Assembly: GCF_001956215.1 (NCBI RefSeq)
Contig: NZ_MRTQ01000036.1
Location: 1 to 35,964 of the forward strand
Direction: 5' to 3'
DNA length: 35,964 nt
Source: Paenibacillus sp. FSL R5-0490
Lineage (GTDB): Bacteria; Bacillota; Bacilli; Bacillales; Cytobacillaceae
This document shows, one piece after another, positions 7,952 through 16,147 of the stretch. Position 1 is the first letter of the stretch. Every line of letters begins with the position of its first letter. The position numbers and the translations under genes were made by a program. A model generated the notes under the pieces. The model had not been told where the DNA came from. It did no database searches and was given only the letters and a program-made list of their open reading frames with translations.

Positions 7952-8667
7952 GGGATGTCTTAAGCTTCCCTTTTAATGCTGAAGAAACCATTGTGGTAGC
8001 CAGTGATAACAGCGGAGCAATCGGCGAGAAAGAGCAGGATGCTGTCCGTGTTCCTTACGAGACCGTTTCGTATTATTCCTTCCGTGTTGCTGTCATGGAA
8101 TGCATGTCTGCAGGTGCTCAGCCATTTGCTGCTGTCCTTCAGAATTTCTGCGGAGATGATGCCTGGGACCAGCTTATACAGGGCATTAAAAAGGGCGCAG
8201 ATGAATTAGGCCTTACGGAACTGCAAATCACCGGCAGTACAGAAAGCAACTTTAACCTGCTTCAATCTGCGGTAGGCTTATCTGTACTTGGCAAAAGGAA
8301 GGGAGAGCTTCCTGCTGATACCCTAACGAATACAGATGATACAAGGATAGCGGTGATCGGTTCCCCATTGGTGGGCCAGGAGCTGATTGAGAGGGAGGCG
8401 GAGGCAGCACCCCTGAAACTATTTAAAGCAATAAATTCGATAGATGAGATTGTAACTCTTCCAATAGGTTCAAAAGGAATACTGAAGGAACTGAATGGCC
8501 TATTCTCCAATAAAGAATTTAAGGAGAATGATTTTGAAAACCATTTGGACCTTAATAAATCAGCTGGTCCTGCTACTTGCTTTATCGCTGTTTTTCCGGA
8601 GTGGAAATCCGAAGAAATCAGTAAGATTGCAGGAGGTTATCTTCACGTGCTGGAAAGCAGGACATAA
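7948..8667 (+). CDS. cblS: Probable alpha-ribazole kinase CblS (AIR synthase-like)
   Basis: The 239-residue protein has an N-terminal AIR synthase/ThiL-like pattern: VVASDNSGAIGEKEQDAVRVPYE-type metal/ATP site, then YYSFRVAVMECMSAGAQPFAAVLQNF, and a later GSTESN segment. CblS enzymes phosphorylate alpha-ribazole to alpha-ribazole 5'-phosphate, which lets Firmicutes without CobT make the lower ligand from a salvaged nucleoside. The GTG start at 7948 overlaps the cblT stop (GTGA) and has AGGTGG just upstream. It is the last gene of the operon and its stop codon lies at the edge of a strong terminator. The kinase role follows from family and pairing with cblT rather than from a residue I could verify. 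Confidence 0.8.
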   Translation: MRDVLSFPFNAEETIVVASDNSGAIGEKEQDAVRVPYETVSYYSFRVAVMECMSAGAQPFAAVLQNFCGDDAWDQLIQGIKKGADELGLTELQITGSTESNFNLLQSAVGLSVLGKRKGELPADTLTNTDDTRIAVIGSPLVGQELIEREAEAAPLKLFKAINSIDEIVTLPIGSKGILKELNGLFSNKEFKENDFENHLDLNKSAGPATCFIAVFPEWKSEEISKIAGGYLHVLESRT

Positions 8668-8698
8668 AAAGGCTCGCTAAAAAACGAGCCTTTTTATT
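8666..8698. terminator. Bidirectional terminator between cobalamin operon and GNAT gene
   Basis: An 11-bp perfect stem AAAAAGGCTCG (8666-8676) and CGAGCCTTTTT (8685-8695) with an 8-nt loop. The A-tract on one side and T-tract on the other make it work for both convergent transcription units. Confidence 0.9.
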
Positions 8699-9245
8699 AT
8701 GCCTTTTTCTCCCACTCTTCCCTCAGTACACCCATCCGGATGCTGTCATAATATTCCCCGTTTACGATCCGGCACCTTCGCATTCTTCCTTCAAGCTGCA
8801 TGCCAATCTTTTCAGCTGCTTTCATCATTCTTTTGTTGCCGGACCAGGTGGTAATGCCCACCCGGGCAAGCGGGAGCGATGAAAAAAGATAATCGACCCA
8901 GAGAGTAAGTGCTTCCGTGCCATACCCGCCATTCCAATAATCAGAATCGTAAATAATAATACCAGCCTCAAGCCAGTTAGAACCGCGATGCTCCCAGTAA
9001 TATCCCACGGTGCCGATCACTTTTTCAGATGCTTCAATTACCATGCTGCGAGGCGGATGTTCTTCTGCCTTTAGGAGGAATTCCTGTTTATATGTTTCAT
9101 AGTCTTTATGCTCAAGAGGAAAATAGGGAGCATCCCATTTTTTCCACTCAGGGCTGTCCGTTCCATAAATATAGTTCCATAAAATGGGCAAATCCTCTTC
9201 CTGTATGGGACGAATCTTTGCCTTTAGGGCAATATCTTCGATCAA
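8697..9245 (-). CDS. GNAT family N-acetyltransferase (RimJ/RimL-like)
   Basis: This 182-residue protein is a Gcn5-related acetyltransferase of the RimJ/RimL-like group: IRPIQEEDLPILWNYIYG at the start, VIGTVGYYWEHRGSNWLEAGIIIYDSDYWNGGYGTEAL around the acetyl-CoA site (motif A with the GGYGTEA turn), and RVGITTWSGNKRMMKAAEKIGMQLEGRMR near the end. The substrate cannot be read from the sequence; ribosomal protein or small-molecule amine acetylation are both possible. The TTG start at 9245 is supported by GGAGGTG (complement of 9254-9260) at 8-nt spacing. It is a single-gene unit, convergent with the cobalamin operon and divergent from the VOC gene. Confidence 0.88.
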   Translation of the reverse strand: MIEDIALKAKIRPIQEEDLPILWNYIYGTDSPEWKKWDAPYFPLEHKDYETYKQEFLLKAEEHPPRSMVIEASEKVIGTVGYYWEHRGSNWLEAGIIIYDSDYWNGGYGTEALTLWVDYLFSSLPLARVGITTWSGNKRMMKAAEKIGMQLEGRMRRCRIVNGEYYDSIRMGVLREEWEKKA

Positions 9246-9389
9246 AGCAGGTACACCTCCATTAAATCTTAGTAAAAAACCGCACGTCTAATAATAATCA
9301 TTCCATAGTTTTACATTCTTTTAAAAGGAGAAAATACCTCCTATATTGAAATCATATCATGAATAGAAATTATGAAGAGGTGAACATAA

Positions 9390-9773
9390 TTGGAATTGAA
9401 GATGGGTTATGTTATTTTATATGCGGAAAGCCTGGAAAGAACGAAGCATTTTTATGGTGAATTGCTGGGCCTGAAGCTTAGGAATGAATTTGGAACTTAC
9501 ATCGAGTATGATACAGGCAGCACCATTCTTTCCTTCAATACGAGAGAAGGCGGACGGGAAGTCACCGGGCTGCCAATACCGGATGGAGCGAGGAAGGAGC
9601 AGACATTCGAGCTTGGTTTTGTGACGGAAGAAGTGGAAGCTGTTGTGGAAAAGCTCAAGGCCGCAGGGGTGCCAGTCCTGCTCGATCCTGTTGAAAAACC
9701 CTGGGGACAGAAAGTGGCATATGTGGAAGATCCGGATGGGCATTATATTGAGATTTGTTCACCTATCGGTTAA
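9390..9773 (+). CDS. VOC (glyoxalase/bleomycin resistance/dioxygenase) family protein
   Basis: A 127-residue protein with two beta-alpha-beta-beta-beta halves of the vicinal oxygen chelate fold: GYVILYAESLERTKHFYGELLGLKL at the start, and the C-terminal AGVPVLLDPVEKPWGQKVAYVEDPDGHYIEICSP, where the YVEDPDGHYIEI strand supplies the usual metal-ligand glutamate. The actual reaction (glyoxalase, isomerase or antibiotic-binding) cannot be assigned. The TTG start at 9390 is backed by GAAGAGGTGAA with about 7 nt spacing. It stands alone between divergent GNAT and downstream sulP, ending in its own terminator. Confidence 0.88.
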   Translation: MELKMGYVILYAESLERTKHFYGELLGLKLRNEFGTYIEYDTGSTILSFNTREGGREVTGLPIPDGARKEQTFELGFVTEEVEAVVEKLKAAGVPVLLDPVEKPWGQKVAYVEDPDGHYIEICSPIG

Positions 9774-9803
9774 AAATGACTCTGTTTCAGGGTCATTTTT
9801 TTT
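9772..9803 (+). terminator. Terminator of VOC gene
   Basis: A 13-bp stem with one T.G pair, AAAAATGACTCTG (9772-9784) and CAGGGTCATTTTT (9788-9800), with loop TTT and a run of eight T. It starts within the stop codon of the gene. Confidence 0.88.
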
Positions 9804-9878
9804 GTTGGATATATAGTAATCGTGAGATTTCAAAAGAAAAAACAAGATTATAAGGGTTATTTGCGCTTACATGAGAGC

Positions 9879-9906
9879 TTGTAAATATAAGTATATGTGT
9901 TATGAT
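9879..9906 (+). promoter_or_regulatory. Candidate SigA promoter of sulP
   Basis: TTGTAA (9879-9884), 16-nt spacer, TATGAT (9901-9906). A perfect 8-bp inverted repeat GACTTTGA/TCAAAGTC follows in the leader at about 9928-9950, without a T-tract; it may be an operator or leader hairpin. Confidence 0.5.
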
Positions 9907-9983
9907 TCTATATGTTTTTGTCGGCCCGACTTTGATGAGAGTTCAAAGTCATTACTATAAATCTATTAGAACGAGGTGTTTAT

Positions 9984-11450
9984 TTGAGAGTTTTAACAAA
10001 AAAAGAACAATGGTTTGGCAATGTGAAGGGAGACATCCTTGCTGGAATCGTAGTGGCATTGGCGCTGATTCCTGAGGCGATTGCTTTCTCTATTATTGCG
10101 GGTGTCGATCCGATGATTGGATTGTATGCTTCGTTCTGTATTGCTGTAACCATTGCTATAGTAGGCGGAAGGCCTGGAATGATTTCTGCTGCAACCGGTG
10201 CGATGGCGTTATTGATGGTTACTTTAGTAGCTGATCAAGGACTGCAGTATTTATTTGCTGCGACTATTTTGACGGGAGTCCTGCAGATCTTATTTGGTGT
10301 GCTTAAATTGGCCCGCTTTATGAAATTTATTCCCCGTGCCGTTATGATTGGATTTGTTAACGCACTGGCGATTTTAATTTTTATGGCTCAGCTGGAGCAA
10401 TTTGTAGATGCAACTTGGGTGATGTATGCAATGGTTGCCGGTGCATTGGCGATTATTTATCTTTTCCCGAGATTTACGAAAGCCGTGCCATCTCCTCTGG
10501 TAGCGATAATTGTTATTACGATCATTGCCATCATGACAAAGAGTGATGTGCGCACAGTTGGCGATATGGGAACCATCACATCAGCTCTTCCGGCATTCTT
10601 TATACCGGATGTTCCATTGAACCTTGAGACTCTGAAAATTATTTTCCCTTACTCTATTGCCCTTGCGATTGTGGGCTTGCTTGAATCTCTGCTGACTGCA
10701 TCGATTGTGGATGACATGACCGATACGGCCAGTGATAAGAACATGGAAAGCCGCGGACAGGGAATTGCAAATATCGTGTCCGGTTTATTCGGCGGAATGG
10801 CAGGCTGTGCGATGATTGGACAGTCCGTCATTAATGTGAAATCCGGAGGAAGAGGCAGGCTGTCAACGCTAGTAGCCGGCGCATTCCTGATGTTTCTGAT
10901 TTTAGTATTAGGCAATATTGTTGTGCAAATACCGATGGCTGCTCTAGTTGGTGTTATGATCATGGTATCGATCGGAACATTCGACTGGTCATCCATAAAG
11001 AGCCTTGCTAAGACGCCTGTCACAGATTCGATTGTTATGATAGTAACGACTGTGACAACTGTTTTTACCCATGACCTGTCCAAAGGAGTTTTTGCCGGGA
11101 TTATCCTGAGTGCGATCTTCTTTGTCGCTAAAATTTCGAAAGTGCATGTTGCTTCACGAATTGAAGGAGATAAGAAAATATACGCTGTAACAGGCCAAGT
11201 TTTCTTTGCTTCTGTAGATGAACTTGTAGCAGCATTCGACTTTAACGAAGAATTAAAAGAAGTTGAAATTGATTTTACACAGGCGCATGTCTGGGATGAC
11301 TCAGGTGTCGCTGCCATCGATAAAATAGTGCTGAAACTTCGGGATCAGGGAGTTTTAGTCCGCCTGACCGGATTAAACGCACCAAGCTCGAACTTGATTA
11401 ACCGTTTAGGGGTTCACCGTAAACCCGGTGCAAACCTATCGGGCCATTAG
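9984..11450 (+). CDS. SulP family inorganic anion transporter with STAS domain
   Basis: This 488-residue membrane protein belongs to the SLC26/SulP anion transporters. The N-terminus [36 protein letters not shown] is the family signature, followed by about ten further hydrophobic segments including [15 protein letters not shown]. The C-terminal part from about residue 400 is a short STAS domain ([17 protein letters not shown] to the [18 protein letters not shown] strand-helix, then VRLTGL). Family members carry sulfate, bicarbonate or other anions; the substrate cannot be decided here. The TTG start at 9984 is chosen because GAGGTG (9973-9978) lies 5 nt upstream. It is monocistronic with a candidate promoter and a terminator. 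Confidence 0.92.
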   Translation: MRVLTKKEQWFGNVKGDILAGIVVALALIPEAIAFSIIAGVDPMIGLYASFCIAVTIAIVGGRPGMISAATGAMALLMVTLVADQGLQYLFAATILTGVLQILFGVLKLARFMKFIPRAVMIGFVNALAILIFMAQLEQFVDATWVMYAMVAGALAIIYLFPRFTKAVPSPLVAIIVITIIAIMTKSDVRTVGDMGTITSALPAFFIPDVPLNLETLKIIFPYSIALAIVGLLESLLTASIVDDMTDTASDKNMESRGQGIANIVSGLFGGMAGCAMIGQSVINVKSGGRGRLSTLVAGAFLMFLILVLGNIVVQIPMAALVGVMIMVSIGTFDWSSIKSLAKTPVTDSIVMIVTTVTTVFTHDLSKGVFAGIILSAIFFVAKISKVHVASRIEGDKKIYAVTGQVFFASVDELVAAFDFNEELKEVEIDFTQAHVWDDSGVAAIDKIVLKLRDQGVLVRLTGLNAPSSNLINRLGVHRKPGANLSGH

Positions 11451-11458
11451 GAATAATT

Positions 11459-11490
11459 GAATGCCACAGTCTGCTTTGACTGTGGCATTC
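11459..11490 (+). terminator. Hairpin after sulP
   Basis: A perfect 13-bp stem GAATGCCACAGTC (11459-11471) and GACTGTGGCATTC (11478-11490), 6-nt loop, then TTGTCATT. The T-run is weak, so it may serve as a transcript-stabilising hairpin backed by the next terminator. Confidence 0.65.
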
Positions 11491-11503
11491 TTGTCATTAA
11501 ACC

Positions 11504-11535
11504 AAAAAAGATGCCCCGGCAGGGACATCTTTTTT
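11504..11535. terminator. Bidirectional terminator between sulP and the DAACS gene
   Basis: AAAAAAGATGCCCC (11504-11517) pairs with GGGACATCTTTTTT (11522-11535) with one mismatch and a 4-nt loop. A/T tracts on both sides make it usable for both convergent genes; it ends 3 nt from the DAACS stop codon. Confidence 0.85.
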
Positions 11536-11538
11536 CAA

Positions 11539-12729
11539 TCAGCCGGCTTTCACAGCCGATTGTGGCTGAAGCTTCTTCTCTTTGCCGCTTGCCTTATCAG
11601 ACAGCAGGGTCAATGCACCGTCACCAGTTACATTGCACGCAGTTCCGAAGCTGTCCTGGGCAAGGTATAGGGCAATCATCAGCGCGAGCATGGTTTCATT
11701 GAATCCGAGCATGCTTTCTAGCAGACCAAGTGCGGCCATGACAGCTCCTCCGGGAACACCTGGAGCCGCGATCATTGTAATTCCAAGCATTAATATGAAA
11801 GGCAGGATTTCTGCAAATGATGTGGTTTGTCCCTGCAGCATCATTACGGCAATCGCACAGCTCACAATGGTAATTGTGCTTCCGGAAAGATGAATCGTTG
11901 CCAGTAATGGTACAGAGAAATCCGCCACTTTTTCGCGTGCACCAAGCTTTTTAACCTGTTTAAGCGTAACAGGAATCGTGGATGCGGATGACTGGGTTCC
12001 AAGCGCCGTAAAGTAAGCAGGCATCATATTTTTCATGAGTCTTAGCGGATTGGCTTTCATCAGGCTGCCTGCCGCTGAATATTGAAGCAGTAAAAATAAA
12101 AGATGAAGAGCAATAATCATGACAAAGACTTTGGCAAATACAGAAATAATGGCGCCAACCTGGCCGCCCTGCGTCATATTGGCGAAGATCCCGAAAATAT
12201 GGACAGGAAGCAAAGGAATGATGACCTTTTCAATCAGTTTTTCAATAATATCACGGAAATCATTCATCGCATTTTGCAGAGTGTTTCCTTTGATTGCGGC
12301 CAATCCCAGGCCTAAAGTGAATGAAATCAGCAGTGCCGTCATGACACCCATTACCGGAGGCATGTCCACCTGGAAAAAGGGTGAAAGCAAAGCATCCTCA
12401 GGATTCTCAAACTCTTTGAAGTTTTGGTTTTTTAATAGAATAGGATATAACACCGTCGCAGAAAAATAGGCAATTAAACCGGCAGTGACTGTGGAAGCAT
12501 AAGCAAAACCGGTTGTAATCCCAAGCAGTTTCCCTGCCCCTTTCCCCATGCTGCCGATTCCTGGCGCGATGAATCCGATAATAATTAACGGAATCGCGAA
12601 ACCAAGAAAGTTTCCGAACAGTCCATTAAAAGTAGCAAATAGCTGAATAAGCCATTGGGGAGAAAAAGAACCTATTAAAATACCCAATGCAATAGCAGCA
12701 ATAATTCTGGGAAGCAAACCGAACTTCAT
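11539..12729 (-). CDS. DAACS family (dicarboxylate/amino acid:cation symporter-like) transporter, atypical motifs
   Basis: This is a 396-residue membrane protein of the glutamate-transporter fold. TQSSAST (245-251) matches the serine-rich HP1 tip, PGVPGG (323-328) the HP2 tip, and CNVTGD (365-370) the TM8 end. Two hallmark motifs have changed. The TM7 NMDGT motif reads TIVSC (287-291), and in the DxxRTxxNVxGD motif of TM8 the arginine is a glycine (DSFGTACNVTGD, 359-370). In known members that arginine holds the side-chain carboxylate of the substrate and NMDGT contributes to cation sites, so a neutral or different substrate is likely. Start ATG 12729 is chosen because AGGAGGAC precedes it by 8 nt; the frame is open 49 codons further upstream without a good RBS. 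Monocistronic. Confidence 0.88.
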   Translation of the reverse strand: MKFGLLPRIIAAIALGILIGSFSPQWLIQLFATFNGLFGNFLGFAIPLIIIGFIAPGIGSMGKGAGKLLGITTGFAYASTVTAGLIAYFSATVLYPILLKNQNFKEFENPEDALLSPFFQVDMPPVMGVMTALLISFTLGLGLAAIKGNTLQNAMNDFRDIIEKLIEKVIIPLLPVHIFGIFANMTQGGQVGAIISVFAKVFVMIIALHLLFLLLQYSAAGSLMKANPLRLMKNMMPAYFTALGTQSSASTIPVTLKQVKKLGAREKVADFSVPLLATIHLSGSTITIVSCAIAVMMLQGQTTSFAEILPFILMLGITMIAAPGVPGGAVMAALGLLESMLGFNETMLALMIALYLAQDSFGTACNVTGDGALTLLSDKASGKEKKLQPQSAVKAG

Positions 12730-12772
12730 TATTTTTGTCCTCCTAAAAAATACAATTGTTTTTGTTAGGGGG

Positions 12773-12801
12773 ATTATATCCTTTTTTGCAGCAAAAGTTA
12801 A
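12773..12801 (-). promoter_or_regulatory. Candidate SigA promoter of the DAACS gene
   Basis: On the minus strand TTAACT (12801-12796), 17-nt spacer, TATAAT (12778-12773). The perfect -10 and correct spacing support it; the -35 matches 4 of 6. It lies about 45 nt upstream of the chosen ATG. Confidence 0.6.
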
Positions 12802-13157
12802 TAGATAAAACTTTTGTTTTAATAATAAAAAAACTCTGATTATTACTTGCGGATTAAGGGTTTTGCTGTATGGCAACGAGGTAAACGTTTTCCTAAAATA
12901 ATTATTTCCGAAAAAGGAAATTATTTATGTTTAAGATAAGAAAAGTTTCCTTTTTCAGCGCTCTGTCATACATATAGAAATATGGGCGTATAGGCAGAAA
13001 AAAATTCCTGAAGAATTGAACATGTAATCACTCCCTTTCTTAAATGTGAAAGTGTTACAATATAGAATAGCTTGAATGCACATATAAATCAGTTTAAGAA
13101 AAATAAAACGGCATGAAAAGCCGGTTAGTCCATGATTGAATATTGGAGGTTCTTTTT
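12802..13157. other. Intergenic spacer between divergent DAACS gene and ddl
   Basis: AT-rich spacer with no credible coding frame. An imperfect inverted repeat, ATTTCC/GGAAAT with flanking AT, lies at about 12898-12930. TACAAT at 13056-13061 could be a -10 for ddl but no good -35 is in register. GGAGG at 13145-13149 is the ddl ribosome binding site. Nothing else is recognisable. Confidence 0.5.
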
Positions 13158-14234
13158 ATGAAAACAAAGGTTGGCCTTTTATACGGCGGAAAGTCAGCGG
13201 AGCATAAAGTTTCTATGCAGACTGCAATGGCTGTCATTAAAGCATTGGATTTAGAGAAATTTGAAATTCATCCTATTTATATATCTGAAGAAGGCCGATG
13301 GGTGAAAGGCCCTCAATTGCAGGGTCCTGTTTCCAATGTAAAGGAGCTGGAATTCTCCCAGGGGGAAGCACTTCCACCAACAGCATTGGCACCGACCCTT
13401 TTCCAGGATGCACAGGAGAAAGGCCCATTTGATGTCATCTTCCCGCTGCTTCATGGTCCGAACGGGGAAGACGGCACAGTTCAGGGGCTGCTTGAGCTCT
13501 TAAACCTGCCATATGTGGGGAATGGAGTATTGGCTTCATCAGCGGGCATGGATAAGGTCATCATGAAAAATATATTTGCACAGGCAGGCCTGCCGCAGGT
13601 GAAGTATGTCTGGTTTATCCGAAGTGAGTGGGAAAGTGAAACAGAGGCAGCGTATGAAAAAGTGGAAAAAGAACTCGGCTACCCGTGTTTCGTAAAACCG
13701 GCCAACCTGGGTTCCAGTGTGGGCATCAGCAAGTGCATGAACCGCTCAGAGCTTGAAGGAGCATTTAAAGAAGCTTTCCAATTTGACCGTAAAATCATTA
13801 TCGAAGAAGGCGTCACTGCAAGAGAAATTGAAGCTGGCGTGCTGGGCAATGATAATCCGGAATGCTCTGTTGCCGGTGAAATTGTGCCGAAGGTTGAATT
13901 CTATGACTATAAAGCGAAATATGAGGATGGAGACACAGCATTAATCATTCCTGCTGAAATTTCCGAAAGTGAGTACAGTGAACTGAGCGACATGGCCATT
14001 AAGGCATTTAAGGCCCTTGACTGTTCAGGTCTTGTCCGGGCTGATTTCTTCTTAACAAGAGAGGGTAAGCTATACATTAATGAAGTCAACACCATGCCGG
14101 GCTTTACACCTTTCAGCATGTTCCCGCTTCTGTGGAAGCATACGGGAGTAGAATATCCTCAGCTGATTGAAAAGCTTGTCAATCTGGCCATCGAACGTCA
14201 TGCTGAGAAACAAAGCATTAAACACACCATGTAA
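13158..14234 (+). CDS. ddl: D-alanine--D-alanine ligase
   Basis: This cytoplasmic ATP-grasp enzyme makes the D-Ala-D-Ala dipeptide for peptidoglycan. The 358 residues include [19 protein letters not shown] at the start, the conserved [38 protein letters not shown] region, [16 protein letters not shown], the omega-loop YDYKAKY that distinguishes dipeptide ligases from VanA-type depsipeptide ligases, and the metal/ATP site [18 protein letters not shown]. The start is ATG 13158 with GGAGG 8 nt upstream. The in-frame TTG at 13143 lies just before that ribosome binding site and is rejected. The product feeds MurF, encoded next, although a terminator separates the two genes. Confidence 0.97.
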   Translation: MKTKVGLLYGGKSAEHKVSMQTAMAVIKALDLEKFEIHPIYISEEGRWVKGPQLQGPVSNVKELEFSQGEALPPTALAPTLFQDAQEKGPFDVIFPLLHGPNGEDGTVQGLLELLNLPYVGNGVLASSAGMDKVIMKNIFAQAGLPQVKYVWFIRSEWESETEAAYEKVEKELGYPCFVKPANLGSSVGISKCMNRSELEGAFKEAFQFDRKIIIEEGVTAREIEAGVLGNDNPECSVAGEIVPKVEFYDYKAKYEDGDTALIIPAEISESEYSELSDMAIKAFKALDCSGLVRADFFLTREGKLYINEVNTMPGFTPFSMFPLLWKHTGVEYPQLIEKLVNLAIERHAEKQSIKHTM

Positions 14235-14250
14235 AAGGGCATAACTGTTG

Positions 14251-14286
14251 AAGGAAACACGGCATTTTTGCCGTGTTCCTTTTGTT
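14251..14286 (+). terminator. Terminator of ddl
   Basis: AAGGAAACACGGC (14251-14263) pairs with GCCGTGTTCCTT (14270-14281) with one bulged A and loop ATTTTT, followed by TTTTGTTC. It separates ddl from murF, so readthrough or a separate murF promoter is needed. Confidence 0.85.
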
Positions 14287-14351
14287 CATACATAAATGGC
14301 AAAATCAGGATTATCTACTGTCTTCTGATTTTGCCCAATTGGAGGCGCCAT

Positions 14352-15725
14352 ATGATTAAGAAAACACTTCAAGAAATTACACAGATGATTAAAGTAGATA
14401 ATGACGTATCTTCTTTTAATGACACATCCATACAGGGCGTGAGCATTGACTCCAGAAAAATCGGGAAGGGCAATTTATTTGTTCCTTTCAAAGGGGAAAA
14501 TTCGGATGGCCACCGATTTGTAGAAGATGCCATTGAAAAGGGGGCAGCCGCAGCCTTTTGGCAAAAGGATGTTCCCAATCCTCCACTGCATCTTCCAATC
14601 CTCATTGTTGAAGATACACTGACAGCTCTTCAGGAGTTGGCGAGAAGCTATCGTAATGAATTAAAGGTAAAGGTCGCAGGAATCACAGGAAGCAACGGCA
14701 AAACAACGACCAAGGATATGACCGCAAACCTTCTGTCACTAAACTATAAGGTTCAAAAAACGGAAGGCAACTATAATAACCATATCGGTCTTCCCCTAAC
14801 CATTCTGGCACTTGAGGAAGATACGGAAATCGCCGTACTGGAAATGGGAATGAGCGGAAGAGGAGAAATCGATTTTCTTACGAAGCTTGCCCGTCCGGAC
14901 GCCGTGATCATTACGAATATAGGGGAATCCCATCTACAGGATTTAGGTTCCAGAGAAGGAATTGCAGAAGCGAAGCTGGAGATCATAAATGGCCTTCAGG
15001 AAAATGGCCTGGTTATTTATTACGGTGATGAGCCGCTTCTTGATGAAAAGCTGAAAACCTACAATGGTTCGGCTGCATTAAGAACCTTTGGCAGAACCGG
15101 GAAAAACGATGTGTATCCGGTGGATATCGAGCAGAATGACAAGGGCAGCACATTTGGGATCAATGGATCCAGCGAGAAATTTTATCTGCCTGTACTGGGC
15201 ACCCATAATGTTCTAAATGCCCTGGCAGCGATGATTGCAGCGTCCCATTTCGGCGTTCCGTACGAAAAGATGAACGAAGGCTTTGCAAGCTTAAAGCTGA
15301 CGAATATGAGAATGGAGCTGCTCGAGGGTAAAATGGGTGAAAAAATTATTAATGATGCCTATAATGCCAGTCCGACATCCATGAATGCAGCCATTGAACT
15401 GGTCGCCAATCTGCCTGGCTATAAAAAGAAAGTTCTCGTTCTTGGCGATATGCTGGAGCTTGGTCCGCAGGAGGAGGATTTCCATTACTCCACTGGGAAA
15501 TCTGTGGATGCAAAAAAGGTTGATTACGTGTTTACTTTTGGCAAGCTTGGCGAATTTATCGCCAAGGGGGCGAAGGAAGTCCTGCCTCATGAACGGGTGG
15601 CGGCCTTTACTGACAAACAGAATCTCATTCAAGAACTGAAGAAACATGTCGACCAGGAAACCATTGTGCTGGTCAAGGCATCCCGTGGCATGAAGCTTGA
15701 AGAAGTTGTATCAGCTCTTCAATAG
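14352..15725 (+). CDS. murF: UDP-N-acetylmuramoyl-tripeptide--D-alanyl-D-alanine ligase
   Basis: MurF adds D-Ala-D-Ala to UDP-MurNAc-tripeptide, the last cytoplasmic step of the muropeptide precursor. The 457-residue protein has the Mur ligase layout: N-terminal substrate domain with VSIDSRKIGKGNLFVPFKGENSDGHRF, the central ATPase domain with P-loop GITGSNGKTTTKD and EGNYNNHIGLPLTIL, EMGMSGRGEIDFL, TNIGESHL, and the C-terminal domain with NDAYNASPTSMNAAIE and VLVLGDMLELG. The start is ATG 14352, 6 nt after GGAGG (14341-14345); an upstream extension of 28 codons overlaps the ddl terminator and is rejected. The ddl-murF order is the B. subtilis arrangement. Confidence 0.97.
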   Translation: MIKKTLQEITQMIKVDNDVSSFNDTSIQGVSIDSRKIGKGNLFVPFKGENSDGHRFVEDAIEKGAAAAFWQKDVPNPPLHLPILIVEDTLTALQELARSYRNELKVKVAGITGSNGKTTTKDMTANLLSLNYKVQKTEGNYNNHIGLPLTILALEEDTEIAVLEMGMSGRGEIDFLTKLARPDAVIITNIGESHLQDLGSREGIAEAKLEIINGLQENGLVIYYGDEPLLDEKLKTYNGSAALRTFGRTGKNDVYPVDIEQNDKGSTFGINGSSEKFYLPVLGTHNVLNALAAMIAASHFGVPYEKMNEGFASLKLTNMRMELLEGKMGEKIINDAYNASPTSMNAAIELVANLPGYKKKVLVLGDMLELGPQEEDFHYSTGKSVDAKKVDYVFTFGKLGEFIAKGAKEVLPHERVAAFTDKQNLIQELKKHVDQETIVLVKASRGMKLEEVVSALQ

Positions 15726-15843
15726 TTTCTTTGACAAGCTTTTAGCTTTAACAGAAGGGGTGCAGGACTGATACAGCATAAAGATTTTCAGCAAGATCAT
15801 TTTGAAAAATAAATAATTGTATATATCTGTTATTATAGGAAAC

Positions 15844-15873
15844 AAACCCCTGTTCCACGTGAAACAGGGGTTT
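15844..15873. terminator. Hairpin after murF (overlaps parS)
   Basis: AAACCCCTGTT (15844-15854) and AACAGGGGTTT (15863-15873) form a perfect 11-bp stem with loop CCACGTGA. The T-tract is modest (TTTAAATTGTTTTTA). It could terminate murF transcription, but its core is a parS site, so the palindrome may exist mainly for that reason. Confidence 0.6.
15851..15866. promoter_or_regulatory. parS site (ParB/Spo0J binding)
   Basis: TGTTCCACGTGAAACA matches all 16 positions of the Bacillus parS consensus TGTTNCACGTGAAACA. ParB (Spo0J) loads at such sites and spreads, recruiting SMC for origin segregation. Secondary parS sites away from the origin-proximal cluster are known in Bacillus. Here it lies between murF and the esterase gene, outside any coding region and centred in a longer palindrome. 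Confidence 0.88.
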
Positions 15874-15879
15874 AAATTG

Positions 15880-16036
15880 TTTTTATCGCAGTCTAACGGG
15901 CAGTAGGCCCCCTGCTTACAGACTCAGAGGAATCAAAGTAGGATAAGCGGGGGTTAAACTGCCCGTAAAGGCCCGATTGGTTCAACTAACAATCAGTGGG
16001 AAAAAGAACCCCCCACTGATTGAAGTTTCACTTTAT
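15880..16036. repeat. Modular hairpin repeat, short copy (A)
   Basis: This 157-bp element is largely shared with the longer copy at 18851-19119. Both begin with a T-run followed by ATCGCAGTCTAACGGGCAGTA and end in CACTGATTGAAGTTTCACTT. A 5' hairpin ACGGGCAGT/ACTGCCCGT (15896-15904 and 15958-15966) and a 3' hairpin CAATCAGTGGG/CCCACTGATTG (15990-16000 and 16012-16022) are kept. The middle of the long copy is missing. It begins 6 nt beyond the parS hairpin and codes for nothing. Confidence 0.85.
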
Positions 16037-16147
16037 ATAGTTCCTTCGTTGTAATTTTTATCTTCCAACAGGTTTGATTAGTATGGCAAAAAGGAAAAAG
16101 TGTAAAATAAACTGAACATAAATTGAAAAAATGGCGGTGACTCGTGA

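Noticed and set aside
10649..11317. 222-codon minus-strand frame inside sulP
   Set aside because: Antisense of a clear membrane protein gene; low-complexity composition and no ribosome binding site support.
11457..11702. Short plus-strand frames after sulP
   Set aside because: They cover two terminators and the antisense of the DAACS gene.
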